Part shown: piece after piece, positions 33,290-41,986 of the stretch | How the letters are laid out: every line of letters starts with the position of its first letter | Numbering within the stretch: the stretch's first letter is position 1 | Assembly (NCBI GenBank): GCA_902363835.1 | Contig: CABJBM010000021.1 | Span: 46,668 to 110,667, forward strand | From: Lachnospiraceae bacterium | GTDB lineage: Bacteria; Bacillota; Clostridia; Lachnospirales; Lachnospiraceae | Reading direction: 5' to 3' | Length of the DNA: 64,000 bases | Made by a program: the position numbers and the translations under genes | Notes under the pieces: generated by a model | What the model saw: only the letters and a program-made list of their open reading frames with translations | What the model was told of the DNA's origin: nothing | Databases searched by the model: none

Positions 33290-35842
33290 TTACTTTGCAT
33301 CAAACCAGGAATCTCCTGTATTTGCCTCTACTTCAAGAGAAACCGCAAGATCTGCAGCATGCTTCATCTCTTCCACCAGAAGTTCTTTTACCTGGTCTGC
33401 CTCATCCCGGTATGCTTCAATGAGAAGTTCATCATGAACCTGAAGAACGATCCGGGATTTTAATCCCCGCTTTCTCAAGGCATTGTCCACCCGGATCATT
33501 GCGATCTTGATAATATCTGCCGCAGTTCCCTGAATAGGAGAATTCATGGCGACCCGTTCTCCAAAGGAGCGCTGCATGAAGTTGGAGGATTTCAGTTCCG
33601 GAACAGGACGCCGCCTGCCGAACATACTGACCGCATAGCCCTGTTCCTTTGCTTCAGCCACAAGACCGTCTAAAAATGATTTCACTCCCGGATAGGTTTC
33701 AAAATATTTGCTGATGTATTCGGAGGCCTCTTTCCTGGTAATGCTTAAGCCCTCACTCAATCCAAAGGAACTGATTCCATATACGATTCCGAAGTTTACG
33801 GCCTTTGCGTTCCTTCTCTGAAGCGGTGTCACCTCATGAAGGGGAACATGGAACACCTGGGAAGCTGTGATGGCGTGGATGTCCTCCGCCTGCCGGTATG
33901 CCCCGATGAGGCGCTGATCCCCTGACATATGGGCCAGCACCCTAAGCTCAATCTGGGAATAGTCCGCATCAACAAACACACACCCCTCCTGAGGCACGAA
34001 AACCTTCCTGATCTCCCTTCCCAATTCCACACGGACCGGAATGTTCTGCAGGTTGGGTTCCGTACTGCTGATCCTTCCGGTAGCTGTAATGGTCTGGTTA
34101 AAGGTACCATGAATCCGCTCATCCGGCCCAATATAGGCGGCCAGACCATCGGCATAAGTGGAATTTAATTTGGTCAGCTGCCTGTAATCCAGGATCAGGC
34201 TGACCGCAGGCCAGTCAGGTGCCAGCTTTTCCAGTACATCCGCAGCCGTTGAATAGCCGGTTTTTGTCTTTTTCCCTCCCGGAATCTTCATACGGTCAAA
34301 AAGTACCTCTCCCAGCTGTTTGGGGGAATTGATGTTAAAGGTTTCTCCCGTTTCTTCATATATTTTCTGCTCTAATTCTGCAATACGCACCTTTAAACGG
34401 TCTCCATATTCTTTCAGGCGCTCCCGTTCCACCTGGATCCCTGCTTCTTCCATGCGGAACAAGCTGTAGATCAAAGGCATTTCGATCTCATAAAACAGCT
34501 TATCCATGCCCGCATTTTCCAATGCCTCATGAAGCAGGTCCCGGCATTTTAAAGCAACATAGGACATATGGCAGAGGCAGGAAACCGCATTTTCCCTGTT
34601 TTCTTCCAGGGCACGCTTAAAGGAGTCTTTTCCTATAAGCTCTGTTCTGGATGGGATAGAAAGATCCAGGTAATCCGCCGCCAGATCGTTGTATTCATAG
34701 GAATCTTTTAATGGGTCTAACAAATATCCGGCAATGCTGACATCAAACACCGGGCTTTCCGGTGTAAGCCCTAAGAATGCAAGCTGGCGCTTTAAATTTA
34801 TGACTGCTGTTTGTCCTGCTCTTTTACATATTTCCGCCCCTTTTTCTGCCAGATATTCCGGCTTAAGAAGTCCCTGTGGAATGAAGCAGTAGCATTCTGT
34901 TTCACTGAGGCAAAGTGACAGAGCTGATACAGTCTTGTCCTCAACCACCAGCTGGATCCCTATCCGGCAGCCCTCTCCGCACTTTTGGAATATGGACTCA
35001 GCCTCTGAAAGGTCTGTAACAGCATGAAAACCTGACTCCTGGGAAGTTTCCTCTTCTTCTCCCGGGAAAACGGCAGGAACAAAATCCATGTCTATAATCT
35101 TCTGGATCTCTGCCTGCTCCAGAGTTTTTGTGTAATCCAGGCGGATATCGCAATCCCTGGGAAGGGTGGCAAGTTCTTCCTTTTTCCTTACCTCTTCCTG
35201 ACTTCCCGTAAGCGCCTCCCTGATTCTCTGAGACTCTATCTTTTCTATCTGATTATAAATATTTTCAATGCTGTGGTACTCCCTTATCAGCTGGCAGGCG
35301 GTTTTTTCTCCGATTCCCTGTGCTCCTGCCAGGGCAAAGACCCCTTTTAATTCCTCCGGCTCAAGTCCGAATTCTTCCCTGATAAGTGAAATGGAATAGG
35401 ACTTGAATTCCAGACCTTCTTCCCCCACATCAGGAAGTTTAAGGGTTACATGCTCTTCCACTGCCTGCAAAAGCTTGCGGTCTCCAGAGAGGAGGACAAC
35501 TTCCCCATTTTCTTCCTGACACCGTTTTGCCAGTGACGCCAGAATATCGGAAGAAGCATATCCTTCTTTATTAAGAACAGGAATCCCCAGGGAAAGAAGA
35601 GTTTCCTTTAAAAGCTCTTCCTGCTTTAAAAGCTCTTCATACACTCCTGTGTTTTTATAGATCTCCTTACAACTGTTTTCCGTTCCGGAATCAAAGGCCG
35701 CAGCCACATAATCCGCTTCTTTTGCCTCCACCAGGTTCATGATCAGGCTTTGAATTCCTCTTGATCCATTGGAAGGAAGCCCGTAAAAAGCGTTTTTTAT
35801 CATGCTGCTTCCATCCACCAATATAATTTTTTTTCTATCCAT
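33290..35842 (-). CDS. polA: DNA polymerase I with degenerate 5' nuclease domain
   Basis: Family A polymerase, 850 residues. The polymerase part is intact: motif A DADYSQIELRVLAH, the O-helix region RRNAKAVNFGIVYGIS, and motif C QVHDELLIE. The 5' nuclease (residues 1-~200) keeps Asp10, Asp51, Asp99 and Asp121 but lacks several metal ligands. The usual YEADD motif reads YASSD (95-99), SGDKD reads SGDRK (119-123), and the MGDSSDNIPG loop is missing before GIGEKTA. The middle 3'-5' domain has GIQLV where FDTE is expected, so proofreading is also absent, as in many Gram-positives. The enzyme probably fills gaps without removing RNA primers. The start ATG uses the ribosome site of the repeat unit. 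Confidence 0.95.
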   Translation of the reverse strand: MDRKKIILVDGSSMIKNAFYGLPSNGSRGIQSLIMNLVEAKEADYVAAAFDSGTENSCKEIYKNTGVYEELLKQEELLKETLLSLGIPVLNKEGYASSDILASLAKRCQEENGEVVLLSGDRKLLQAVEEHVTLKLPDVGEEGLEFKSYSISLIREEFGLEPEELKGVFALAGAQGIGEKTACQLIREYHSIENIYNQIEKIESQRIREALTGSQEEVRKKEELATLPRDCDIRLDYTKTLEQAEIQKIIDMDFVPAVFPGEEEETSQESGFHAVTDLSEAESIFQKCGEGCRIGIQLVVEDKTVSALSLCLSETECYCFIPQGLLKPEYLAEKGAEICKRAGQTAVINLKRQLAFLGLTPESPVFDVSIAGYLLDPLKDSYEYNDLAADYLDLSIPSRTELIGKDSFKRALEENRENAVSCLCHMSYVALKCRDLLHEALENAGMDKLFYEIEMPLIYSLFRMEEAGIQVERERLKEYGDRLKVRIAELEQKIYEETGETFNINSPKQLGEVLFDRMKIPGGKKTKTGYSTAADVLEKLAPDWPAVSLILDYRQLTKLNSTYADGLAAYIGPDERIHGTFNQTITATGRISSTEPNLQNIPVRVELGREIRKVFVPQEGCVFVDADYSQIELRVLAHMSGDQRLIGAYRQAEDIHAITASQVFHVPLHEVTPLQRRNAKAVNFGIVYGISSFGLSEGLSITRKEASEYISKYFETYPGVKSFLDGLVAEAKEQGYAVSMFGRRRPVPELKSSNFMQRSFGERVAMNSPIQGTAADIIKIAMIRVDNALRKRGLKSRIVLQVHDELLIEAYRDEADQVKELLVEEMKHAADLAVSLEVEANTGDSWFDAK

Positions 35843-35951
35843 GTTTCCTCTTTCCTGCCCATGTTATCTGGGCATAAAGGTATACCCGCAGGGTGTTTCC
35901 TCTTTCCTGCCCATGTTATCTGGGCATAAAGGTATACCATCAGGGCATTTC
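35843..35951 (-). repeat. 52-bp hairpin repeat, locus C (two copies)
   Basis: Two units with a 52-base period, nearly identical, filling the whole gap before polA. Stem 1 is TGCCCA/TGGGCA in both. Stem 2 is ACCC-gca-GGGT in unit 1 and decayed in unit 2. AGAGGAAAC at the end of unit 1 is the polA ribosome site. Confidence 0.85.
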
Positions 35952-35957
35952 TTTCCA

Positions 35958-36305
35958 TCATAGTATGCCCCACTGCAGCCAGATCCGGCATTGCAGAAGG
36001 ACTGTAAAGATCAGCGCCAATACACTTACTGTAGACACCGCATATCTGGCAATTTTAATACACCGTATAATCTGGAGCCTTTGCCTGGATTGTTCTATAG
36101 CAGCCTCCAACGCTCCTTTTATATTATAATTCCCCGCTTCAGAGTCAAGCTGCATGATTCCTACGTCAACAGTAAAGTATATTTCCAGTTCCTCCCGGCA
36201 ATCCGGACAGGATTCCATATGCTCCAGAAATTCCCCCAGCTCTTCGTCTGTCAATTCATCTTTGATGTAAGGCATGACCAGACGTTCTGCTTCCTTACAT
36301 GTCAT
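35958..36305 (-). CDS. Anti-sigma-factor-like membrane protein with zinc finger (zf-HC2)
   Basis: A 115-residue protein. Residues 1-45 form a putative zinc-finger of the anti-sigma (zf-HC2) type: Cys3, then HMESCPDC. A single membrane span lies near 85-105 (IARYAVSTVSVLALIFTVLL). Such proteins usually hold an ECF sigma factor at the membrane, but no sigma gene is next to it here. It is the first gene of the polA run. Confidence 0.8.
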   Translation of the reverse strand: MTCKEAERLVMPYIKDELTDEELGEFLEHMESCPDCREELEIYFTVDVGIMQLDSEAGNYNIKGALEAAIEQSRQRLQIIRCIKIARYAVSTVSVLALIFTVLLQCRIWLQWGIL

Positions 36306-36339
36306 GGTCCAGACACCTCCTTAAACATATCTTCTGTCT

Positions 36340-36368
36340 ATCATACAATATATTTTGCCTATTTTCAA
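36340..36368 (-). promoter_or_regulatory. Promoter of the anti-sigma-like/polA operon
   Basis: Minus strand: TTGAAA (36363-36368), 17 bases, TATGAT (36340-36345). Confidence 0.65.
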
Positions 36369-36390
36369 TTTAATAATCGCAAAAAAACAC

Positions 36391-36419
36391 TTGCCAAATG
36401 GAAAATCCTATGATAAAAT
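36391..36419 (+). promoter_or_regulatory. Promoter of tRNA-Leu
   Basis: Plus strand: TTGCCA (36391-36396), 17 bases, TAAAAT (36414-36419), 20 bases before the mature tRNA. Confidence 0.65.
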
Positions 36420-36438
36420 AATGAACGTTGTAAGAACG

Positions 36439-36521
36439 GCCGGCATGTCGGAATGGCAGACGAGGCGGACTCAAAATCCGTTGATGGCAACATCGTGTGG
36501 GTTCAAGTCCCACTGCCGGCA
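36439..36521 (+). tRNA. tRNA-Leu (anticodon CAA)
   Basis: Acceptor GCCGGCA pairs with TGCCGGC; the discriminator is A. The anticodon loop CTCAAAA gives CAA, reading UUG. The long variable arm (GATGGCAACATC) is typical of leucine tRNAs. GTTCAAGTC is the T loop. CCA is not encoded. Confidence 0.95.
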
Positions 36522-36534
36522 CTACACCCTTGGC

Positions 36535-36592
36535 AGAGAAAAAGCCCTGGAAATTTGATTATTTCAGATTTCCAGGGCTTTTTCTCTATCCT
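36535..36592 (+). terminator. Terminator after tRNA-Leu
   Basis: A perfect 20-bp inverted repeat (36535-36554 with 36568-36587) whose right arm contains CTTTTTCTC. It is symmetrical and may work in both directions. Confidence 0.85.
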
Positions 36593-36710
36593 CAGGCAAC
36601 CCGTTCCAGTAATTTCCTATATTTTTCTTAATTTCGACAAAATCCGGCCACAACCGCGATATTTATGGTATACTGTAAAAAAATCACGAAAAATGAAGGG
36701 AGGCAATCCT

Positions 36711-37547
36711 ATGAAACGAAACTCAGTCATCCCAGCCCTTTTCATTGGCTGTGCCCTGATTTTAAGTGGCTGCGGACAGAAAAATGATATAAAAACCGTC
36801 CCATCAGCTACTACTGTTGCAGGAGAGTCCATGTCCTCTGCCACAGAAGCGCCCAAGCCCGGAAAAACCGAAAGCCCGGATACCAAGGCACCGGAAAAGG
36901 AAACTGGCAAAGACACCGCTTCCACCCGCATCACCGCTGCTCTTCACACCTATGAGCAAGGAAACGCTTCCATACAATATCCGGTGGTCTCCGGATCAGA
37001 GGATGGGGCAAAGGAAGAAAAAATTAACGGCCTGTTAAAGAGCAATGCCCTGGAAATAATAAAGGCATATTCCGTTAACCCGGAAAAGGACAGCCTTTCC
37101 ATTACCGCTAAAGTAATTTCCGCGGACAGGAAGCGGATCACCGTGGTATACACCGGACTGTTTACCGGGGAAGGAGCGGCTTATCCGGTCAATATATTTT
37201 ATACCAACACGGTTGATATGACCCAGGCAAAGGATATAAGGCTCACAGATTACGCTGACCCAAACGGGCTGGCTGAATACATACGCTCCGATGACTGTCA
37301 GCTTTACGATGCCTCCCCGGAACTTAAGGAAGCCTTACTGCCTTTCCTTGCCCAGACAACCCAGGAAACATATGCCAAAATGCTCCGGAATGCGGATTTT
37401 CCCATGGAAACATCAGTCTCAGACAACGCCCCTGTTTTCCCGGAATCCTTTAGCTATGAAGATCATGGCACCATCATTGTTTCCATTCCCGTACCTCACA
37501 GTTTAGGGGATTTTGCGCTTATAAAATATACTCCTGAGACAAAATAG
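36711..37547 (+). CDS. Lipoprotein with DUF4163-like domain
   Basis: A 278-residue exported lipoprotein. The signal peptide ends in LILSGCGQ (Cys20). A Thr/Glu/Pro-rich linker follows to about residue 75, then a domain with the pattern of DUF4163/DUF3298 (SIQYPVVSGSEDGAKEEKINGLLKSN, then TVVYTGLFTGEGAAYPVNIFYTNTVDM), which occurs in cell-wall-associated and sporulation proteins of Firmicutes. I chose the ATG at 36711: GAAGGGAGG lies 7 bases before it. The longer frame to 36453 would run through the tRNA. Function unknown. Confidence 0.85.
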   Translation: MKRNSVIPALFIGCALILSGCGQKNDIKTVPSATTVAGESMSSATEAPKPGKTESPDTKAPEKETGKDTASTRITAALHTYEQGNASIQYPVVSGSEDGAKEEKINGLLKSNALEIIKAYSVNPEKDSLSITAKVISADRKRITVVYTGLFTGEGAAYPVNIFYTNTVDMTQAKDIRLTDYADPNGLAEYIRSDDCQLYDASPELKEALLPFLAQTTQETYAKMLRNADFPMETSVSDNAPVFPESFSYEDHGTIIVSIPVPHSLGDFALIKYTPETK

Positions 37548-37556
37548 GAAAAATAG

Positions 37557-37585
37557 TTGCCATTTACCCCTTTCTTTGATAAAAT
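37557..37585 (+). promoter_or_regulatory. Promoter of the uraA remnant-upp operon
   Basis: TTGCCA (37557-37562), 17 bases, TAAAAT (37580-37585). It still precedes the broken permease and probably drives upp. Confidence 0.6.
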
Positions 37586-37619
37586 AGGACGGAAAATAAA
37601 AAGAAATGGGGTAGAAAAA

Positions 37620-38222
37620 TGAGTAACAACGCAAAACTGACAACCCGAGATTATCTGCTCAGCCTCCAGCATCTGTTCGCCGCATTCGGCGCCGCCATGC
37701 TGGTCCCCTTACTGACAGGTCAATCCACCGCTGGCATTATTTTCTGCAGGCGTCGGCACCTTAATATTCCACTGCTGTACTAAATTTAAGGTTCCTGTAT
37801 TTCTTGGTTTCTCCTTTGCTTTTCTGGCCGCTGCCACCGCAGCCATCCGGCCGGAAGGAACCGTGATCTCAGGAAACGAATCTTTAGCACAGGGTGGAAT
37901 TATTTTTGCGGTCTGAACTATCCTATTTTCGCCTTAACTGCCTGCGTAACCTTTATGGAGCATATCGGGGATGCAACGACTAAGGATACTGCAGCAGGGA
38001 AAGACTTCTTAAGGGATCCCGGACCTGTTCGGCAAAATCGGAAATTTCCAGATTCTTGTTTGACTGGTTCTGGTATTTGGACTTAAATTCGCACTGCTTG
38101 AAGGACTTAATGTTAAAATAAGCTCTATTACACGAAACATTTCAGGTTTGTTTTCTGCAGCCATAACCGGTGTCTTCATGAACCTCTTATTGCCGGAAAT
38201 CCCTGATACAGTAAATGATTAA
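37620..38222 (+). pseudogene. uraA: Uracil permease (NCS2 family), decayed
   Basis: Remnant of a uracil:proton symporter. The start reads MSNNAKLTTRDYLLSLQHLF and AAFGAAMLVPLLTG, the NCS2 N-terminus, then the frame breaks. Further pieces appear in other frames: ALFSAGVGTLIFH, KFKVPVFLGFSFAF, then ACVTFMEHIGDATTKDT, and a C-terminal piece GLFSAAITGVFMNLLLPE ending at TAA 38220-38222. A whole gene needs about 1290 bases; only 603 remain, so there are large internal deletions as well as frameshifts. The ribosome site and promoter are still good, which suggests recent loss. It lies directly before upp. Confidence 0.88.
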
Positions 38223-38242
38223 AGAAAGGATTAAAAAATACT

Positions 38243-38884
38243 ATGGACTTTTCAATGGACAATGTAACCATTTTCAACCACCCTCTCATTCAGCACAAGA
38301 TCTCTATATTAAGAGATAAGAGGACAGGCACCAATGAATTCCGTGCCCTCATTGAAGAAATAGCAATGCTGATGGGATTTGAAGCCTTAAGAGATCTTCC
38401 TTTACAGGAGGTGGAGGTGGAAACTCCCATTGAGACCTGCATGACTCCCATGATTGCCGGTAAAAAAATGGCTGTGGTTCCGATCCTTCGTGCAGGACTG
38501 GGCATGGTCAACGGAATCCTGGCTTTGGTGCCATCCGCAAAGGTAGGCCACATCGGTCTGTACCGGGATGAAGTTACCCATGAGCCTCATGAATACTACT
38601 GTAAGCTGCCAAGCCCTATTGAGCAGAGGACCATTGTTGTCACCGATCCCATGCTGGCAACCGGCGGTTCCGCAGTGGCTGCTGTGGATTTTATCAAACA
38701 GCATGGCGGAAGGAACATCAAGTTCATGGCCATTATCGCTGCTCCGGAAGGCTTAAAGAGACTTCAGGAGGCACATCCTGACATTCAGATTTACATCGGA
38801 CATCTGGACCGGGAGTTAAATGAAAACGCCTATATCTGTCCCGGCCTTGGAGACGCAGGGGATCGGATTTTCGGTACAAAATAG
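38243..38884 (+). CDS. upp: Uracil phosphoribosyltransferase
   Basis: Salvages uracil to UMP with PRPP, 213 residues, intact. The PRPP loop [12 protein letters not shown] (about 135-146) and the uracil site [15 protein letters not shown] near the C-terminus are present. AAAGAAAGG precedes the ATG. The permease in front is broken, so uracil must come from another transporter or from inside the cell. Confidence 0.97.
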   Translation: MDFSMDNVTIFNHPLIQHKISILRDKRTGTNEFRALIEEIAMLMGFEALRDLPLQEVEVETPIETCMTPMIAGKKMAVVPILRAGLGMVNGILALVPSAKVGHIGLYRDEVTHEPHEYYCKLPSPIEQRTIVVTDPMLATGGSAVAAVDFIKQHGGRNIKFMAIIAAPEGLKRLQEAHPDIQIYIGHLDRELNENAYICPGLGDAGDRIFGTK

Positions 38885-38895
38885 CTGACACCAAA

Positions 38896-38975
38896 GGGGC
38901 TGTTGTAAAACAGCCCCAAAGTACATAAAACGCGCTTTGATCCGGCTTAAAAGCCAATTCAAAGCGCGTTTTCAT
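38896..38975 (+). terminator. Tandem hairpin terminator after upp
   Basis: First hairpin GGGGCTGTT/AACAGCCCC (38896-38917). Second hairpin AAAACGCGCTTTGA/TCAAAGCGCGTTTT (38927-38972), 14 bp, with an inner GGCTT/AAGCC stem. The second can work in both directions. Confidence 0.85.
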
Positions 38976-39083
38976 TTATCTGAGAAGCTGTTTTTCCTTA
39001 TATATTTTACCTGATTTCTTTATATAAAATACTAAGTGCAAATACCAACACCTCAGTGTGTTGTTTATCCATTGCAGGGTTTC

Positions 39084-39767
39084 TTATTCCTCAACCAATT
39101 CTTTCTCTACGATTTCTCCCTGGTTCTTATAGATGGAATTGGCATCTACACAACCTCTGACACAGGAAAGAGGATAAATATTGGATTTCGGTCCGATTAC
39201 TGTTCCCGGATTTAAGATTGCACCGCAGCCAATTTCAGCGAAGTCGCCTATGATCGCTCCGAATTTCTTAAGTCCGGTCTCAATATCCCCATCCTCTGCA
39301 TGAACCGTAACCAGAGACTTATCTGATTTTACGTTGGAAGCCAGAGAAGAAGCGCCCATATGAGACTTATAGCCTAAGATGGAATCTCCTACATAGTTAT
39401 AATGAGGAACCTGTACGCCGTCAAAAAGAATGGAATTCTTAATTTCAGAAGAATTTCCCACTACAGCGCCCTCACCAATGATGGCATTACCTCTGATAAA
39501 TGCGCAATGACGGATCTGAGCTCCCTTGCAGATGATTACATGTTCACCCATGCAGGCTGTTGGCGGAAGATTGATGGATTTGTGAATCCACACTGCTTTT
39601 CCCACATGAACATATTCATCCTTTGGAAGGCGTTCTCCCAGGGAAACGATGAATTCACTGATTTTAGGAAGGATCTCCCATGGATAAGCGGTCTGCTCAA
39701 ATAATAATTTTGCTATAGTATGATTGGTATCGAATAAGTCTTGGTTTGTCATATCTTCTTTTTTCAT
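39084..39767 (-). CDS. Left-handed beta-helix protein, GlmU C-terminal-like
   Basis: A 227-residue hexapeptide-repeat protein. Repeats run from about residue 70 to 205 (VIICKGAQIRHCAFIRGNAIIGEGAVVGNSSEIKNSILF; shown repeats in hexads, IIGEGA, VVGNSS), with a loop containing HYNYVGDSILGYKSHMGAS that matches the GlmU acetyltransferase region. There is no pyrophosphorylase domain of full length. Annotated relatives are called UDP-N-acetylglucosamine pyrophosphorylase, but the reaction is not established. It lies 12 bases after topB. Confidence 0.8.
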   Translation of the reverse strand: MKKEDMTNQDLFDTNHTIAKLLFEQTAYPWEILPKISEFIVSLGERLPKDEYVHVGKAVWIHKSINLPPTACMGEHVIICKGAQIRHCAFIRGNAIIGEGAVVGNSSEIKNSILFDGVQVPHYNYVGDSILGYKSHMGASSLASNVKSDKSLVTVHAEDGDIETGLKKFGAIIGDFAEIGCGAILNPGTVIGPKSNIYPLSCVRGCVDANSIYKNQGEIVEKELVEE

Positions 39768-39779
39768 TTTGATAATCTC

Positions 39780-41909
39780 CTATTTTTGTTTTTTATAATT
39801 AGCTGCCGCGGTGTCAAAGACGCTATGCAGGCTATAATGATTGTTAAGCCTTAAAACTCCTGCAGTTCGCCCGGCAACAAAATTCTCCAGTTTCTCCATA
39901 TATTCTTCCGGGGTTATGGTTCCCTCAGCAACATAATTCAGTCCTTTTTCCCAGCTTGCCGTTAATTCCGGATTAAGGAGCTGTCTGATGGAGGCATTGA
40001 CTACATCAAAAATCATTTCTCCCAAAAGAGTGGGAACGATCACCTGGGTCTTGCTGTTTAAGGAAAGATACTTGATATGAAACAGCTTTTTTAAAATTTC
40101 AGCCCTGGTAGCACTGGTCCCGATTCCGCTTCCCTTGATTTGGGCGCGGAGCTCTTCATCTTCTATAAGCTGTCCGGCATTTTCCATGGCTAAGATCATG
40201 GAACCGGAGGTATAACGCTTGGGAGGGGAGGTTTCTCCTTCTTTAATAGTCAGTTTCTTAAGGGGAAGCTTCATTCCCTTTTTTAAACTTCCAAGCATGG
40301 CAACGAATGCCGGATTCTCCATTTGATTCTGAGAGGACTCCGGATTGTTTTCTTCCTGGCCGCCTTCTTCAGAGGAGGATTCTCCGCTTCCTTCCTCCTG
40401 CTGCTTCTTTTTCCCCCAGGATACCTCTGCGACTTTTAAATAACCTGCTTCCAGCATGACACGGAAATTGGCAAAAAAATGTTCCTTGCCCGATACCTGT
40501 TTAGACGGGTCAGGCTCTGAACCAGGGCAGGTTGTATCAGCCACAAGTTCCAGGGCATATTTCTGATAGACAGCAGGCGGATAAAAGACACTTAAAAATC
40601 TTCTTGCTATGACTTCATAAACCTTGGATCCCAGGGGAGATAAGCCTTTTAACGAGGCAAGTCCCTGTCCGGTGGGTATGATGGCATAGTGGTCCGTTAT
40701 CTGCTTATCATTCACATACCTGGTTTTTTCAATGGTCTTATAAGAACCCTTCTCCATGATTTCTGCCGCTGCTTCCGCCACGGACTCAAAACCTTTAAGT
40801 CCGGTGATATTCTTATGGATCTCCTTTGCAACCGCAGAGGACAGAACTCTGGCATCGGTTCTTGGATAGGTGACCAGCTTCTTTTCATAAAGCTCCTGGA
40901 CCAGCTTTAAAGTTTCATCAGGACTGATCTTAAACATTTTGGAACAATCATTCTGAAGCTCCGCCAGATTGTAAAGCAAGGGTGGATTCTTTGTCTCTTT
41001 TTTCTTTTCTATGGAAGCAACGGTTCCTTCCATAGGATCCATGAGAGACAGGGTATTTACCAGCTCTTCTGCATATTTTCGTTCCTTAAAACCGTTTTCC
41101 TTATAAAGGAACGGGGATTCATAATACCTGGACCCGGGAGCGCTTCTCCATTCCCCGTCAAAATCCATGGCCGCCTGTTCAGGGCAGGCAGGATCTTCTC
41201 TGGAAAAGGTTCCGATCACCCGGTAAAACGGGGTTTTTACAAATTCCCTTATCTCCCGCTCTTTCCGCACCACCATTCCCATGACACAGGTCATGACACG
41301 GCCTACGGATATTACCGTATTCTTCCCGCTCTTTAAGTAATTGGAAATATGCTGTCCATACCTTAGTGTTAGCAATCGGGAAAAATTAATTCCCATGAGA
41401 TAATCTTCTTTTGCTCTTAAATAGGCAGATGCTGAAAGATTATCGTAATCAGATTCATCCTTTGCTTCCCGGATGCCTCTTAAAATCTCTTCCTCTGTCT
41501 GGGAATCAATCCACACACGCTTCTGCTTCTTGTCCTTGACTCCTGCCATCTGCGCCACCAGACGGTATATGTACTCTCCCTCCCGTCCGGAATCCGTGCA
41601 CACATAAATGGTATCCACATCAGGACGGTTCAGCAGACTGCTTACAATTTTAAACTGCTTCTCAACGCTTGGAATTACCTCATACTTAAATTCCCTGGGA
41701 AGAAATGGGAGGGTGGAAAGACTCCACCGCTTGTATTTGGGATCATAGCTTTCCGGATAGCTCATCGTTACCAGATGCCCTACGCACCAGGTTATGATCA
41801 CCTGATCCGATTCCATGTATCCATCCCTGCGCTTTCCATTAGCTTTTAAAGCATTTGCAAATTCCTGGGCCACACTTGGTTTTTCTGCAATGTATAACGA
41901 TTTTGACAT
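39780..41909 (-). CDS. topB: DNA topoisomerase III
   Basis: Type IA topoisomerase of 709 residues. The Toprim domain starts with SLYIAEKPSVAQEFA and includes CTDSGREGEYIYR; the active-site Tyr is in KLVTYPRTDARVLS. An acidic, Glu/Ser-rich insert (about 495-530) is unusual but in frame. The C-terminal zinc fingers found in some relatives are absent. It decatenates DNA during replication and recombination. Confidence 0.95.
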   Translation of the reverse strand: MSKSLYIAEKPSVAQEFANALKANGKRRDGYMESDQVIITWCVGHLVTMSYPESYDPKYKRWSLSTLPFLPREFKYEVIPSVEKQFKIVSSLLNRPDVDTIYVCTDSGREGEYIYRLVAQMAGVKDKKQKRVWIDSQTEEEILRGIREAKDESDYDNLSASAYLRAKEDYLMGINFSRLLTLRYGQHISNYLKSGKNTVISVGRVMTCVMGMVVRKEREIREFVKTPFYRVIGTFSREDPACPEQAAMDFDGEWRSAPGSRYYESPFLYKENGFKERKYAEELVNTLSLMDPMEGTVASIEKKKETKNPPLLYNLAELQNDCSKMFKISPDETLKLVQELYEKKLVTYPRTDARVLSSAVAKEIHKNITGLKGFESVAEAAAEIMEKGSYKTIEKTRYVNDKQITDHYAIIPTGQGLASLKGLSPLGSKVYEVIARRFLSVFYPPAVYQKYALELVADTTCPGSEPDPSKQVSGKEHFFANFRVMLEAGYLKVAEVSWGKKKQQEEGSGESSSEEGGQEENNPESSQNQMENPAFVAMLGSLKKGMKLPLKKLTIKEGETSPPKRYTSGSMILAMENAGQLIEDEELRAQIKGSGIGTSATRAEILKKLFHIKYLSLNSKTQVIVPTLLGEMIFDVVNASIRQLLNPELTASWEKGLNYVAEGTITPEEYMEKLENFVAGRTAGVLRLNNHYSLHSVFDTAAANYKKQK

Positions 41910-41986
41910 ATCTCTCCCTACCGCCTTATGATTGTAACCGTTCTATTATACCATTAAAATTCATGAATAGCAATTCTTTCTCACAA

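Noticed and set aside
35843..35991. Small protein gene read through the repeat units
   Set aside because: The frame only translates the 52-bp units and part of the anti-sigma-like gene end in another frame.
36453..36710. Longer N-terminus of the lipoprotein gene
   Set aside because: It would translate the tRNA-Leu and its terminator, and it would put 86 residues before a clear lipoprotein signal peptide.
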